The position numbers were made by a program, and so were the translations under genes. From the NCBI GenBank assembly GCA_045627705.1, contig JAZQOE010000099.1, positions 1 through 45,416 on the forward strand: 45,416 nucleotides of DNA, in the 5' to 3' direction. Positions 18,388 to 27,054 of the stretch are shown one piece after another (the first letter of the stretch is position 1; every line of letters starts with the position of its first letter). The notes beneath the pieces are model-generated. The model was not told the DNA's origin, ran no database searches, and saw only the letters and a program-made list of their open reading frames with translations. The DNA is from JBMNHG01 sp045627705 (GTDB taxonomy: Bacteria; Verrucomicrobiota; Kiritimatiellia; RFP12; JBMNHG01).

Positions 18388-18415
18388 GGCAAGAGGTAAG
18401 AGGGAAAAGGAAAAG
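18388..18415. repeat. Heptanucleotide tandem array (GGTAAGA type), degenerate
   Basis: Units GGCAAGA, GGTAAGA, GGGAAAA and GGAAAAG, in the divergent spacer between the glycosyltransferase and serS. It is the same family as the array at 21551. Confidence 0.6.
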
Positions 18416-18526
18416 GTTGTATTTGAAGGCTGCAATCGCCATTTGCCTGATTGGCCCTGCCTTTGCGACGTGGATGGAAATGAGGATCAGCCTCGATTCG
18501 GCCGCTTATTTTGCGGCAAGCCGTCC

Positions 18527-18555
18527 TTGTAGTTCGGCGCGCATTTTCGTATCAT
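18527..18555 (+). promoter_or_regulatory. Sigma-70 type promoter for serS-prfC
   Basis: TTGTAG, 17 bases, TATCAT. The predicted start is near 18562, leaving a leader of about 57 bases that includes a palindromic element. Confidence 0.5.
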
Positions 18556-18572
18556 TGCTTAATCCCATTTTG

Positions 18573-18586
18573 CGGCGCGCCGTTTT
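18573..18586. repeat. Palindromic element, copy 4 (serS leader), degenerate left arm
   Basis: CGGCGCGCCG followed by TTTT. The left flank is TTTTG rather than an A-tract. Confidence 0.6.
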
Positions 18587-18618
18587 CCCGGCAGCCGCGC
18601 ACTGACAGGAAGTACACC

Positions 18619-19899
18619 ATGCTGGATATCAAGAAAATCCGCGAGCAGACCGAGGAAGTCCGCGAGGATCTCCGCCGCCGCGGCGACTACGACTCCCTCA
18701 TCGACCGCGTTCTCGAACTCGACGGACAGCGCCGCAACGCGCAGACCACCGCCGACGAGCTGAAGACTCGCCGCAACAGCCTTTCGAAGGAAATCGGCGC
18801 GCGCCGCAAGCGTGGCGAAGATACTGAATCCACGCAAGCCGAGGTCCGCTCCATCGGCGACCAGATCGCCGAACTGGACAAGAAGGCCGCCGAGGTCGAG
18901 ACCGAGCTTCGCGAGACGATCCTCCGCATCCCGAACCTTCCCTGCAAGACGATCCCCACAGGCCCCGACTCCTCCTGCAACCGCGTCGTCCGCCTTGTCG
19001 GCGAAGAGCGCAAGTTCGACTTCGAGCCGAAGGACCACATCGCCATCGGAGAAAAGCTCGGCATCTTCGACTTCCCGCGCGGCGTGAAGCTCACCGGTAC
19101 CGGCTTCCCGATTCTCCTCGGCCAGGGAGCCAAGCTCCAGCGCGCGCTCATCCAGTACATGCTGGACACGCACTGCCAGAAGCAGGGCTACACCGAGATG
19201 CTCCCGCCTTTCGTCGTGAACTCCGATTCCATGACCGGCACCGGCCAGCTTCCGAAGTTCGCCGAGGATCTCTACCACTGCCAGATCGACGACTTCTGGC
19301 TGATTCCGACCGCCGAAGTACCTGTCACGAACTTCTACCGCGACGACATACTCGACGCCAAGTCCCTCCCCGTGAAGCTCACCGCCTACACGCCCTGCTT
19401 CCGCCGCGAGGCGGGTTCCGCCGGCAAGATGACGCGCGGCATGCTGCGCGTGCACCAGTTCGACAAGGTCGAGATGGTGAACTTCGTTAATCCCGAAACC
19501 TCCTACGACCAGCTTGAGATTCTTGTGAGCGAGGCTGAGTCGATCCTCACCGGACTCGGCCTGCATTTCCGCGTCCTCGAGCTCTGCTCCGGCGACATGG
19601 GCTTCTCCGCCGCGAAGTGCTACGACCTCGAACTCTGGGCCCCCGGCACGAAGACCTGGCTAGAAGTCTCCTCCTGCTCGAACTTCGTCGATTACCAGGC
19701 CCGCCGCGCCAACATCCGATTCCGCGGCGAGGACGGCAAGCTGCGCTTCGTCCACACCCTCAACGGTTCCGGCGTCGCCCTGCCCCGCCTGATGGTCGCC
19801 CTCCTCGAGAACTACCAGCAGCCCGACGGATCGGTCATCCTCCCGCCGGCGATCATCCCCTACATGGGCGGCGTCGATCGTCTCGTCCCGCAGGCATAA
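18619..19899 (+). CDS. serS: Seryl-tRNA synthetase
   Basis: 426 residues, typical for class II SerRS, which charges tRNA-Ser (and tRNA-Sec) with serine. The N-terminal coiled-coil arm spans about residues 25-105. The catalytic core shows TAEVP (231-235), motif 2 FRREAGSAGK (261-270) and motif 3 NGSGVALPR (382-390). ATG 18619 was chosen because MLDIKKIRE is the conserved family start and AGGAAG lies seven bases upstream. The gene is followed 18 bases later by prfC, so the pair is probably one transcript. Confidence 0.97.
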   Translation: MLDIKKIREQTEEVREDLRRRGDYDSLIDRVLELDGQRRNAQTTADELKTRRNSLSKEIGARRKRGEDTESTQAEVRSIGDQIAELDKKAAEVETELRETILRIPNLPCKTIPTGPDSSCNRVVRLVGEERKFDFEPKDHIAIGEKLGIFDFPRGVKLTGTGFPILLGQGAKLQRALIQYMLDTHCQKQGYTEMLPPFVVNSDSMTGTGQLPKFAEDLYHCQIDDFWLIPTAEVPVTNFYRDDILDAKSLPVKLTAYTPCFRREAGSAGKMTRGMLRVHQFDKVEMVNFVNPETSYDQLEILVSEAESILTGLGLHFRVLELCSGDMGFSAAKCYDLELWAPGTKTWLEVSSCSNFVDYQARRANIRFRGEDGKLRFVHTLNGSGVALPRLMVALLENYQQPDGSVILPPAIIPYMGGVDRLVPQA

Positions 19900-19917
19900 T
19901 CCACCGAGGCCGAAAAC

Positions 19918-21531
19918 TTGGCAGCAACAGATCAAGACACCGCGACCCGCAAGTCCGAACTGGCGCGGCGGCGTACCTTCGCGATTATCTCGCACCCCGA
20001 CGCCGGCAAGACGACGCTCACCGAAAAGCTCCTGCTCTACGGTGGCGCGATCCAGCTTGCCGGCTCGGTGCGCGCGTCGCGCGCCCAGAAGAACACCACG
20101 TCCGACTGGATGGAGCTTGAAAAGGCCCGCGGCATCTCGGTCTCGTCCACGCTGCTCCAATTCGACTACGGCGGATGTGTCGTAAACCTGCTCGACACCC
20201 CAGGCCACAAGGACTTCTCCGAAGACACCTACCGCGTGCTTACCGCCGTCGATAGCGCCGTATTGGTGATCGACGCCGCGAAGGGCATCGAGGAACGCAC
20301 CCGCAAGCTTTTCGAAATCTGCCGAATGCGCGGCGTCCCGATCTTCACCTTCATCAACAAGATGGACCGTCCGTCGAAGCCGCCGCTGGAATTGCTCGAC
20401 GAGCTTGAAAGCGTTCTCGGCATCGGCGCGTTCCCCGTGACATGGCCACTCGGTTCGGGGCAGGAGTTCCAGGGCGTTTACGACCGTCTGGAGCGCAAGC
20501 TCCACCTCTACGAGCGCACTGCCCACGGCCAGTACCGTCCGCCAGAAGAAGTCGGCGGCTACGACGATCCCGCGATCCGCGCCCGCATTCCGCAAGCCGT
20601 TTACGACCCATGGCGCGAGGAAGTGGAGATTCTCGAGGCCGCTGGCGCGGAATTCAATTCCGAAGAGGTTCTCGCTGGACACATCACACCCGTATTCTTC
20701 GGCAGCGGCATCACGAACTTCGGCGTCAAGCACCTGCTCGAGTACTTCATCAGGTACGGCGCGAAACCGCAGCCGCGCATTTCAAACGGTACGCCTGTCC
20801 CGCCCGAAAGCGACACCTTCTCCGGTTTCGTCTTCAAGGTCCAGGCGAACATGAATCCGCGCCACCGCGACCGTCTCACCTTCGTGCGCGTTTGCTCCGG
20901 CACCTTCCACAAGGACATGGTCGTGCCAGATCCCGAGACAAGCGATCCCGTCCGTCTCGCCTACCCGCAGAAGCTCTTCGCGCAGGATCGCGAAACGCTT
21001 GAGGAGGCCTTCCCCGGCGACATCGTGGGTCTCGTTACCCACAAGGCATTCCGCATCGGCGCGACACTCTCTACCGACCCGTCGATCAAGTACGACGAAA
21101 TCCCACGCTTCACCCCCGAAGCCTTCGCGACAATCCGCAATCACGGAACCGGCAAGTACAAGCAGTTCCGCGACGGCATGTCGCAGCTTCTCCAGGAGGG
21201 CGTGATCCAGGCCTTCTACAGTCTGGACGAGGATCGCACCTACACGCTTCTCGGCGCCGTCGGCCAACTGCAGTTCGACGTGGTCGTCCACCGTCTCACC
21301 AACGAATACGGCGCGGAGCCGATTCTTGAGGCGGCCCCGTACACTGTCGCCCGCTGGTTCGGTCCCGAAGTCCCTCGCGCCGAAGTCGAGAGCTTGTTCC
21401 TCGGCGCTGGAGTGCGTCTCGCGCTGGACATGGACGGCAAGCTCGTAATCCTCTTCCCCACAACCTGGTCATGCGAATACTTCATGAAGGAACACCCGAA
21501 GTATCCGCTTTTCCCCACCTCGCCGAAATGA
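19918..21531 (+). CDS. prfC: Peptide chain release factor 3 (TTG start)
   Basis: 537 residues, close to E. coli RF3. This GTPase removes RF1 or RF2 from the ribosome after termination. G1 is HPDAGKT (26-32), the switch region has QKNTTSDWMELEKARGIS, G3 is DTPGH (93-97) and G4 is NKMD (147-150). The start is TTG at 19918 with GAGG upstream; no in-frame ATG lies close enough to the conserved N-terminus. It follows serS by 18 bases, so both translation genes are probably cotranscribed. Confidence 0.95.
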   Translation: MAATDQDTATRKSELARRRTFAIISHPDAGKTTLTEKLLLYGGAIQLAGSVRASRAQKNTTSDWMELEKARGISVSSTLLQFDYGGCVVNLLDTPGHKDFSEDTYRVLTAVDSAVLVIDAAKGIEERTRKLFEICRMRGVPIFTFINKMDRPSKPPLELLDELESVLGIGAFPVTWPLGSGQEFQGVYDRLERKLHLYERTAHGQYRPPEEVGGYDDPAIRARIPQAVYDPWREEVEILEAAGAEFNSEEVLAGHITPVFFGSGITNFGVKHLLEYFIRYGAKPQPRISNGTPVPPESDTFSGFVFKVQANMNPRHRDRLTFVRVCSGTFHKDMVVPDPETSDPVRLAYPQKLFAQDRETLEEAFPGDIVGLVTHKAFRIGATLSTDPSIKYDEIPRFTPEAFATIRNHGTGKYKQFRDGMSQLLQEGVIQAFYSLDEDRTYTLLGAVGQLQFDVVVHRLTNEYGAEPILEAAPYTVARWFGPEVPRAEVESLFLGAGVRLALDMDGKLVILFPTTWSCEYFMKEHPKYPLFPTSPK

Positions 21532-21550
21532 TGCAGACAAGGACAGGATA

Positions 21551-21585
21551 GGTAAGAGGTAAAAGGTAAGAGGTAAAAGGTAGTA
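21551..21585. repeat. Heptanucleotide tandem array (GGTAARA)5
   Basis: Five 7-base units (GGTAAGA, GGTAAAA, GGTAAGA, GGTAAAA, GGTAGTA) between prfC and the DUF4380 gene. Confidence 0.75.
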
Positions 21586-21624
21586 AAACCGATTTCCCAT
21601 CACGCAAACCGACAAAGGAGCATC

Positions 21625-22518
21625 ATGCAGGAAGTTGTCTATAATGGCTGGAAGTGCCTTCGCATCGCGAACAAGGAAGTAGAACTGATCATCACCCGCG
21701 ACATCGGCCCGCGCATCATTCGCTTCGGCTTCATCGGCGGACCGAATATCATCGGCGAGATTCCCGCCGACCAGGGAGGCATGAACGAGCCGGAATGGAA
21801 GAACCGCGGCGGCCACCGCTGCTGGATCGCCCCCGAATCCATGCCCTGGAGCTACGAGCTCGACAACTCGCCATACGCCGAAGCGGCCGCGATTTCCGGC
21901 GGCATCCGCACTCGCCAGGAGCCCGGGCCCGTGACAGGCCTCGCCAAGGAAATGGAGATCACCCTGGACTCCGATTCCAACGCCGTCCGCGTCCTCCACC
22001 GCTACACGAACAAGGGCAAGGGCCCCGTCGATTTCGCTCCGTGGTCGATCACCGTGATGGGCACCCGCGGACAGGAGATCATCCCGCTTCCAGCGTATGT
22101 CTCCCACGACGAACGCCTCACCCCCAACCAGGCATGGAGCCTCTGGGGCTACACGAACTTCACCGACCCCCGCTGGACGATCGGCGGCCGCTACATCTTC
22201 CTCCGCCAGGATCCGGACTGCAACGGCCCGACGAAGCTCGGCGTCGCGCACCGTGAGGGCTGGGTCGCCTACCAGCGCGAGAACATGCTCTTCGTGAAGT
22301 ACACCAACTTCGAGGAAAGCGCGAAGTACCCGGACGGCGGCATGAACTACGAGACTTATACCGACGCCAACATCCTCGAGATCGAAACGCTCGGCGGCAT
22401 GGTCACCCTCGCCCCCGGCGCGTCTGTCGAGCATGTCGAGAACTGGAAGCTCTTCAAGGACGTCCCGCTCTGCAAGACAGAGGATGACGTGGACCGCATC
22501 GTGCGTCCGCTGATCTAA
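21625..22518 (+). CDS. DUF4380 protein, galactose-mutarotase-like fold
   Basis: 297 residues, no signal peptide. The beta-rich sequence (VELIITRDIGPRIIRFGFIGG, GGHRCWIAPE, NKGKGPVDFAPWSITVM) matches the DUF4380 family, which has the aldose-1-epimerase-like supersandwich fold. Members are frequent in PVC and Bacteroidetes genomes near sugar-metabolism genes. The activity is unknown; sugar epimerisation or binding is a reasonable guess. AAAGGAG lies six bases before ATG 21625. A heptad array lies upstream, and a double palindromic element follows the stop by 14 bases and may end the transcript. Confidence 0.85.
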   Translation: MQEVVYNGWKCLRIANKEVELIITRDIGPRIIRFGFIGGPNIIGEIPADQGGMNEPEWKNRGGHRCWIAPESMPWSYELDNSPYAEAAAISGGIRTRQEPGPVTGLAKEMEITLDSDSNAVRVLHRYTNKGKGPVDFAPWSITVMGTRGQEIIPLPAYVSHDERLTPNQAWSLWGYTNFTDPRWTIGGRYIFLRQDPDCNGPTKLGVAHREGWVAYQRENMLFVKYTNFEESAKYPDGGMNYETYTDANILEIETLGGMVTLAPGASVEHVENWKLFKDVPLCKTEDDVDRIVRPLI

Positions 22519-22532
22519 TCCCCCACCCCGCC

Positions 22533-22555
22533 AAAAAACGGCGCGCCGCTTTTTT
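22533..22555. repeat. Palindromic element, copy 5 (possible terminator)
   Basis: A6-CGGCGCGCCG-C-T6 directly after the DUF4380 gene. In RNA it would form an A/U-flanked stem with a CGCG loop and a U-tract, as an intrinsic terminator does. Confidence 0.75.
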
Positions 22556-22557
22556 CC

Positions 22558-22571
22558 GCGGCGCGCCGTTT
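22558..22571. repeat. Palindromic element, copy 6 (adjacent to copy 5)
   Basis: GCGGCGCGCCG followed by TTT, three bases after copy 5, giving a tandem pair just before the cysT-like gene. Confidence 0.7.
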
Positions 22572-22594
22572 CCCAAAATCGTCCACGCGACCGA

Positions 22595-23452
22595 ATGCAG
22601 ACGAACCAGACAAAGAAGAGCGCAACGCCACGACAGCGCCACCGCGCGCTTCCAGGCTTTGGCCTCACTCTTGGCTTTACGCTCTGCTATCTCGGACTGC
22701 TCGTTGTAATCCCGCTCGCCGCCGCGTTCCTGAAGGCGTCATCGCTCGGCTGGTCGCAATTCTGGAGCGTCGTTACCGATCCACGCGCACTCGCCGCGTT
22801 CCGCCTCAGCTTCGGCGCGGCATTCATGGCGGCGGCGATCAACGCCGTGTTCGGATTTCTCGTCGCCTGGGTCCTCGCGCGCTACCGCTTTCCAGGATCA
22901 CGCATTGTCGATGCGCTCGTCGATCTTCCATTCGCGCTTCCGACATCGGTCGCGGGCATAGCGCTCGCGTCGATCTACGCGCCAAACGGATGGATCGGGC
23001 GCCTCGCCGCGCCCTTGGGCGTGAAACTCGCGTTCACTGAAGCCGGCATCGTGATCGCGCTTGTATTCATAGGACTTCCATTCACGGTCCGAACGCTGCA
23101 GCCTGTCATCTCCGACCTCGACACCGAAGTCGAGCAGGCCGCCGCGTCGCTCGGCGCGTCGCGTCTCCAGACCTTCTTCCGCGTGATCCTGCCCGAACTC
23201 CTCCCAGCTTCGCTCACCGGCTTCGCCCTCGCCTTCGCGCGCGCAGTAGGCGAGTATGGCTCGGTGATCTTCATCGCGGGCAACATGCCGGGGAAGACAG
23301 AAATCCTCCCGCTTCTCATCGTTACAAAACTGGAGCAATACGACACCGCCGGCGCGACCGCGCTGGCCGTTGCAATGCTCGTCCTCTCGTTCGCGATGCT
23401 TCTTTGCATCAACCTGCTCCAGGCTTGGACTGCGCGACGCGGCGAGCGGTGA
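22595..23452 (+). CDS. cysT: Sulfate/thiosulfate ABC transporter permease, CysT-like
   Basis: 285 residues with about six membrane segments. The EAA loop EQAAASLGASRLQTFFRVILPELLP and the family motif AVGEYGSVIFIAGNMPGKTEILPLLI are typical of CysT (CysU). In known systems CysT pairs with CysW, the ATPase CysA and a sulfate-binding protein. None of these is present here: upstream is a palindromic pair and a DUF4380 gene, and 23 bases downstream a heparinase-family gene starts. ATG 22595 has no strong ribosome site. A molybdate ModB role is less likely given these motifs. Confidence 0.88.
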   Translation: MQTNQTKKSATPRQRHRALPGFGLTLGFTLCYLGLLVVIPLAAAFLKASSLGWSQFWSVVTDPRALAAFRLSFGAAFMAAAINAVFGFLVAWVLARYRFPGSRIVDALVDLPFALPTSVAGIALASIYAPNGWIGRLAAPLGVKLAFTEAGIVIALVFIGLPFTVRTLQPVISDLDTEVEQAAASLGASRLQTFFRVILPELLPASLTGFALAFARAVGEYGSVIFIAGNMPGKTEILPLLIVTKLEQYDTAGATALAVAMLVLSFAMLLCINLLQAWTARRGER

Positions 23453-23475
23453 ATCAAAACCAAGGATCAAACGCC

Positions 23476-25254
23476 ATGGACAACTGCACACTTTTCGACA
23501 AGATCGACATGTCCGCCTTGCTGAATGGTTCCGCAAAGCGCCTTCTTCCCGAAGCCCGCGACCCCGCGCTCTTCACCCGCCATGCCGAGGCGCTCGATGC
23601 AGTCGAAGCCCGCGCGCGCGCCGCCATCGGATCCCCGATCCCGCAACTTCCATGGTCCTCATTCCGCCTTTACCGCGACACCGGCAACCGCTACATCTAC
23701 GAAGCCCCGTACTTCGAGCGCCGCAAGCGCCTTGCGGACCTGCAGGTGTGCCTGCTCGCCGGCCGCGATGCCGATGGCACGATGCTCGCCGCCTTCCAGG
23801 ATTTGATCTGGGCGATCTGCGAGGAATACACATGGGCGCTTCCCGCCCACCTTGGAGAGTGCCCAATAAGCAGGCACGAATCCATCCAGCTCGACCTGTT
23901 CGCGTCGGAGACGGGCTTCTACCTCGCCGAGATACTGCACAACCTCGGCGACAAGCTAGACCCGCGCATCGCGACTCGAATCAGGGAAAGCCTCCACACG
24001 CGGATCATCGACAGCTTCCTCACCAACTATCCGAGGATGTTCTGGGAAGACGGCCACAACAACTGGGCCGCGGTCTGCGCGGGAAGCATCGGCGCGGTCT
24101 TCCTCTACGAAGAACACGACCCCATCAGGCTCGAAACGGCATTCACCCGCATCTTCGGGATCCTGAAGCGCTACATCGCGTCGTTCCCCGACGACGGCAC
24201 ATGCGAGGAAGGCACCGGCTACTGGGCTTATGGATTCGGCTATTACGTCGTCATCGCCGACCTCCTTCACGCATACACGGACGGCGCGATCGACCTCTTC
24301 GCGGATCCGAAGATCAACGCGATCGCGCGCTATCCGCAACGCGCGCAACTCACGTCCAACCGCACGGTGAGCTTTTCCGACGGCGACAGATTCTACGCCC
24401 CGCTCAATTTCGCCCTGGAGCGCCTGCGCCGTTGCTTTGGCGACATCTCGCTTCCCGGCGGACACATCAAGGCCGCGCCGAATCCGAAGCCCGGCCACCT
24501 TGTACGCGAATTCGCATGGTGCGATCCAAGCCGGCCCGCGACCACCCCGCCCGACACCGTCGAGTTCTTCACGGGACAGGAATGGCTGGTCGTCCGCAAG
24601 TCGCCCTTCGCCTTCGCCGCGCTCTTCGGACACAACGGCGTCTCCCACAACCACAACGACGTCGGTTCGTTCCTCATGCTCGATGGCGACAGCGAAGGGC
24701 CGATGGATCTGGGCCGTGGAGAATACACCCGCCAGTATTTCGGCCCGCAACGCTACGAATGCCTCTGCTGCAGTTCGGAAGGCCACAGCGTCCCGGTCAT
24801 CGGCGGACAGTACCAGAAACACGGCAAGTCGCACCGTGCTTCCGACGTGCGCTTTGAAAAGCAGGCGGACGGAACCGTCGTATTCTCCGGCGACATTGCC
24901 GGAGCATACGAGATCGAAGGCCTGTCATCGCTCCGCCGCACCTTCGCGATACGTCCAGAAACGGGCGGCGTGACGGTCTCCGACACCTTTGGATTTAGCG
25001 GCGCGCCGCTTTCCGTGACCGAACGGCTCATCGGCTTCGCGAAACCAGAAATCATTGCGCCGGGCAAAGTGCGCTTCGGGGCATTCCATGTCGAGTTCGA
25101 TCCCGCGCTCCCCGCCAAGATCGTGGCCCTCTCCGGCAATTCATACGGCTCGCCGGAAAACCGCGTCGCGAAGAAGATGGAAGTCTTCGCCCTGGACATC
25201 GAAGTGCCCAATGCATCCGCTTTCACGGTTGCATTCCACCCGGTAGCGCGGTAA
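23476..25254 (+). CDS. Heparinase II/III family protein
   Basis: 592 residues without a signal peptide. The N-terminal half is alpha-helical, with WEDGHNNWAAVCAGSIGA, as in the toroid of polysaccharide lyases. The C-terminal half has the hallmark HNGVSHNHNDVGSFLMLDGD, followed by YECLCCSSEGHSVP. Family members cleave heparin, heparan sulfate, alginate or related uronic acid glycans by beta-elimination; the substrate is not determined. The lack of an export signal suggests action on imported oligosaccharides. AAGGA lies nine bases before ATG 23476. A weak palindromic element falls in the C-terminal half (SGAPLS). It is closely linked to the cysT-like gene. Confidence 0.87.
   Translation: MDNCTLFDKIDMSALLNGSAKRLLPEARDPALFTRHAEALDAVEARARAAIGSPIPQLPWSSFRLYRDTGNRYIYEAPYFERRKRLADLQVCLLAGRDADGTMLAAFQDLIWAICEEYTWALPAHLGECPISRHESIQLDLFASETGFYLAEILHNLGDKLDPRIATRIRESLHTRIIDSFLTNYPRMFWEDGHNNWAAVCAGSIGAVFLYEEHDPIRLETAFTRIFGILKRYIASFPDDGTCEEGTGYWAYGFGYYVVIADLLHAYTDGAIDLFADPKINAIARYPQRAQLTSNRTVSFSDGDRFYAPLNFALERLRRCFGDISLPGGHIKAAPNPKPGHLVREFAWCDPSRPATTPPDTVEFFTGQEWLVVRKSPFAFAALFGHNGVSHNHNDVGSFLMLDGDSEGPMDLGRGEYTRQYFGPQRYECLCCSSEGHSVPVIGGQYQKHGKSHRASDVRFEKQADGTVVFSGDIAGAYEIEGLSSLRRTFAIRPETGGVTVSDTFGFSGAPLSVTERLIGFAKPEIIAPGKVRFGAFHVEFDPALPAKIVALSGNSYGSPENRVAKKMEVFALDIEVPNASAFTVAFHPVAR
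24997..25010. repeat. Palindromic element, copy 7 (in heparinase gene), core only
   Basis: AGCGGCGCGCCGCT, a perfect 14-base palindrome without A/T-tracts, read in frame as S-G-A-P-L. Confidence 0.5.
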
Positions 25255-25305
25255 TGAACCCCACCACTCCGCCTTGACATAGTTTGGTGGCCCGAATGGG
25301 CATCC

Positions 25306-25335
25306 GACTGCGGTCGATTGCGATCGATTGCAGTC
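25306..25335. repeat. GATTGC-type inverted repeat, copy 2
   Basis: GACTGCGGTCGATTGC continues as GATCGATTGCAGTC; the whole is a 30-base near-palindrome in the spacer before gpmI. Confidence 0.65.
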
Positions 25336-25362
25336 GTTTATTTTCAAGGCAAACAAATCGAG

Positions 25363-25376
25363 GTCTGTCCCCGTTT
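25363..25376. repeat. GGGGACA palindrome, copy 3 (half)
   Basis: GTCTGTCCCCGTTT, the right half of the GGGG(T/A)C repeat found at 2966 and 14658. Confidence 0.4.
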
Positions 25377-25416
25377 CTACTTTGCTCCATCTTCCCTTTC
25401 ATTCACGCCTTGAATT

Positions 25417-25425
25417 TGTTAGAAT
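25417..25425 (+). promoter_or_regulatory. Extended -10 promoter for gpmI
   Basis: TGT-TAGAAT is an extended -10 located 48 bases before the gpmI start. The -35 region is poor. Confidence 0.4.
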
Positions 25426-25473
25426 GGCTTTCGCTTTTTTCATCCGGAAATCTTAGAAAACCCAAGGAAAACC

Positions 25474-27054
25474 ATGAGACCCGTAGTCCTTATCATCCGT
25501 GACGGCTGGGGCATCAACCCCCGCGCCGATGGCAACGCCGTTTTCGCCGCAAAGACCCCCAGCATCGACCGTTATCTCGCACGCTATCCCTGGTCACGCC
25601 TGGCTTGCTGCGGCGAGGCTGTCGGCCTGCCAGATGGATACCAGGGTTCAAGCGAAGTCGGTCACCTCAACATCGGCGCCGGCCGCGTCGTGATCCAGGA
25701 ACTCAAGCGCATTGACGACGGTCTCTCCACGGGCGAGCTCTTCAAGGCGGAGAAGTGGACGAACCTCATCGCCGCATGGAAGAAGTCCGGCGGTGCATTC
25801 CATTTCATGGGCCTGCTTCAGGACGAGGGTGTCCACGCCCACCAGGAGCACCTCTTCAAACTCATGCGCCGCGCCCGCCAGGAAAATCCCTCCGGCGAGA
25901 TCGTCATCCACCCATTCCTCGACGGTCGCGACACCCCGCCGCGTTCAACCCTCGAATACATCGCGCGTCTCGAACGCGAGATGGCCGCGGTCGGCAACTG
26001 CCGCATCGGCACCGTCATGGGCCGCTACTACGGCATGGACCGCTCGAAGAACTACGCGCTCACCGACGAAGCGTTCCATTGCCTTGTCCTCGCCGAAGGC
26101 CGCCGCGCCGCTTCCGCCGTCGAAGCCGTGAAGGCCTCCTACGCCAGCGACCTTACGCCCGATGGCGCGGAGATGACCGACGAGTACATCCCCTGCCACG
26201 TGATCGGCGATTTCGCCGGCATCCGCGACGGTGATGTCGTGATGCACTTCAACTACCGCCAGGACCGTGCCATCCAGCTCACGCAGGCCTTCGTCTGCGA
26301 GGACTACCCAGGCTCCCGCAAGGCGCGTCCGCAGGTGACCTACCTCGGTTTCACCCGCTACTGGGATGAGTTCGAAGACTACCTCCTCGGCGCGATGGGC
26401 GCGGGCGGCGGCATGGCGAATCTCCTCGGCGAAGTCGTAAGCCGCGCCGGCCTGCGACAGCTCCGCATCGCGGAAACTCAGAAGTTCCGCCATGTGACAA
26501 GCTTCTTCAACGGCAAGTCCACACAGCCCTCCGATGGCGAAGAGCAGGTGGATATCCCGAGCCGTTTCGATCCCGCGACATTCGCGAGCCACCCCGAAAT
26601 GGAAGCGGAGAATGTTACCGACGCGCTCCTCAAGCGCCTCGAAAACAATCCGTACGCGCTTATCGTCGTCAACTACGCCAACGGCGACATGGTCGGCCAC
26701 ACTGGCGTCTTCGACTCCGCCCGCAAGGCCGTCGAGATCGTCGATGCGCAGATCGCCCGCCTGATGAAGCGCCTCGAGGAACTCGACGCGCACGTCCTCA
26801 TCACCGCCGACCATGGCAACTCCGAGCAGATGGTCGATTATGCCTCGGGCCTCGTCAAGACGAGCCACACGCTCAACGACGTCGAATGCATCTACGTCGC
26901 CCGCGACGCCGCTGGCGTCCGCATGGCCCCCGAAGGCAAGCTCTGCGACATCGCCCCCACGATCCTCGGCCTTCTCGGCATCGAAATCCCCGCCGAAATG
27001 ACCGGCAGGAACCTGATTCTCGGCCGTCCCGATTGGGAAGAGAAGAAGGCGTGA
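25474..27054 (+). CDS. gpmI: 2,3-bisphosphoglycerate-independent phosphoglycerate mutase
   Basis: 526 residues, slightly longer than the usual 510. The enzyme interconverts 3- and 2-phosphoglycerate in glycolysis, using two Mn ions and a phosphoserine. Asp10 in IIRDGWG is a metal ligand and Ser60 in GSSEVGHLNIGAGR is the nucleophile (the usual motif is GNSEVGH). The insert domain has HPFLDGRDTPPRS and GRYYGMDR, and the second metal site has ITADHGNSEQM. AAGGAAA lies five bases before ATG 25474. The stop overlaps the ATG of the amidase gene. Confidence 0.96.
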   Translation: MRPVVLIIRDGWGINPRADGNAVFAAKTPSIDRYLARYPWSRLACCGEAVGLPDGYQGSSEVGHLNIGAGRVVIQELKRIDDGLSTGELFKAEKWTNLIAAWKKSGGAFHFMGLLQDEGVHAHQEHLFKLMRRARQENPSGEIVIHPFLDGRDTPPRSTLEYIARLEREMAAVGNCRIGTVMGRYYGMDRSKNYALTDEAFHCLVLAEGRRAASAVEAVKASYASDLTPDGAEMTDEYIPCHVIGDFAGIRDGDVVMHFNYRQDRAIQLTQAFVCEDYPGSRKARPQVTYLGFTRYWDEFEDYLLGAMGAGGGMANLLGEVVSRAGLRQLRIAETQKFRHVTSFFNGKSTQPSDGEEQVDIPSRFDPATFASHPEMEAENVTDALLKRLENNPYALIVVNYANGDMVGHTGVFDSARKAVEIVDAQIARLMKRLEELDAHVLITADHGNSEQMVDYASGLVKTSHTLNDVECIYVARDAAGVRMAPEGKLCDIAPTILGLLGIEIPAEMTGRNLILGRPDWEEKKA

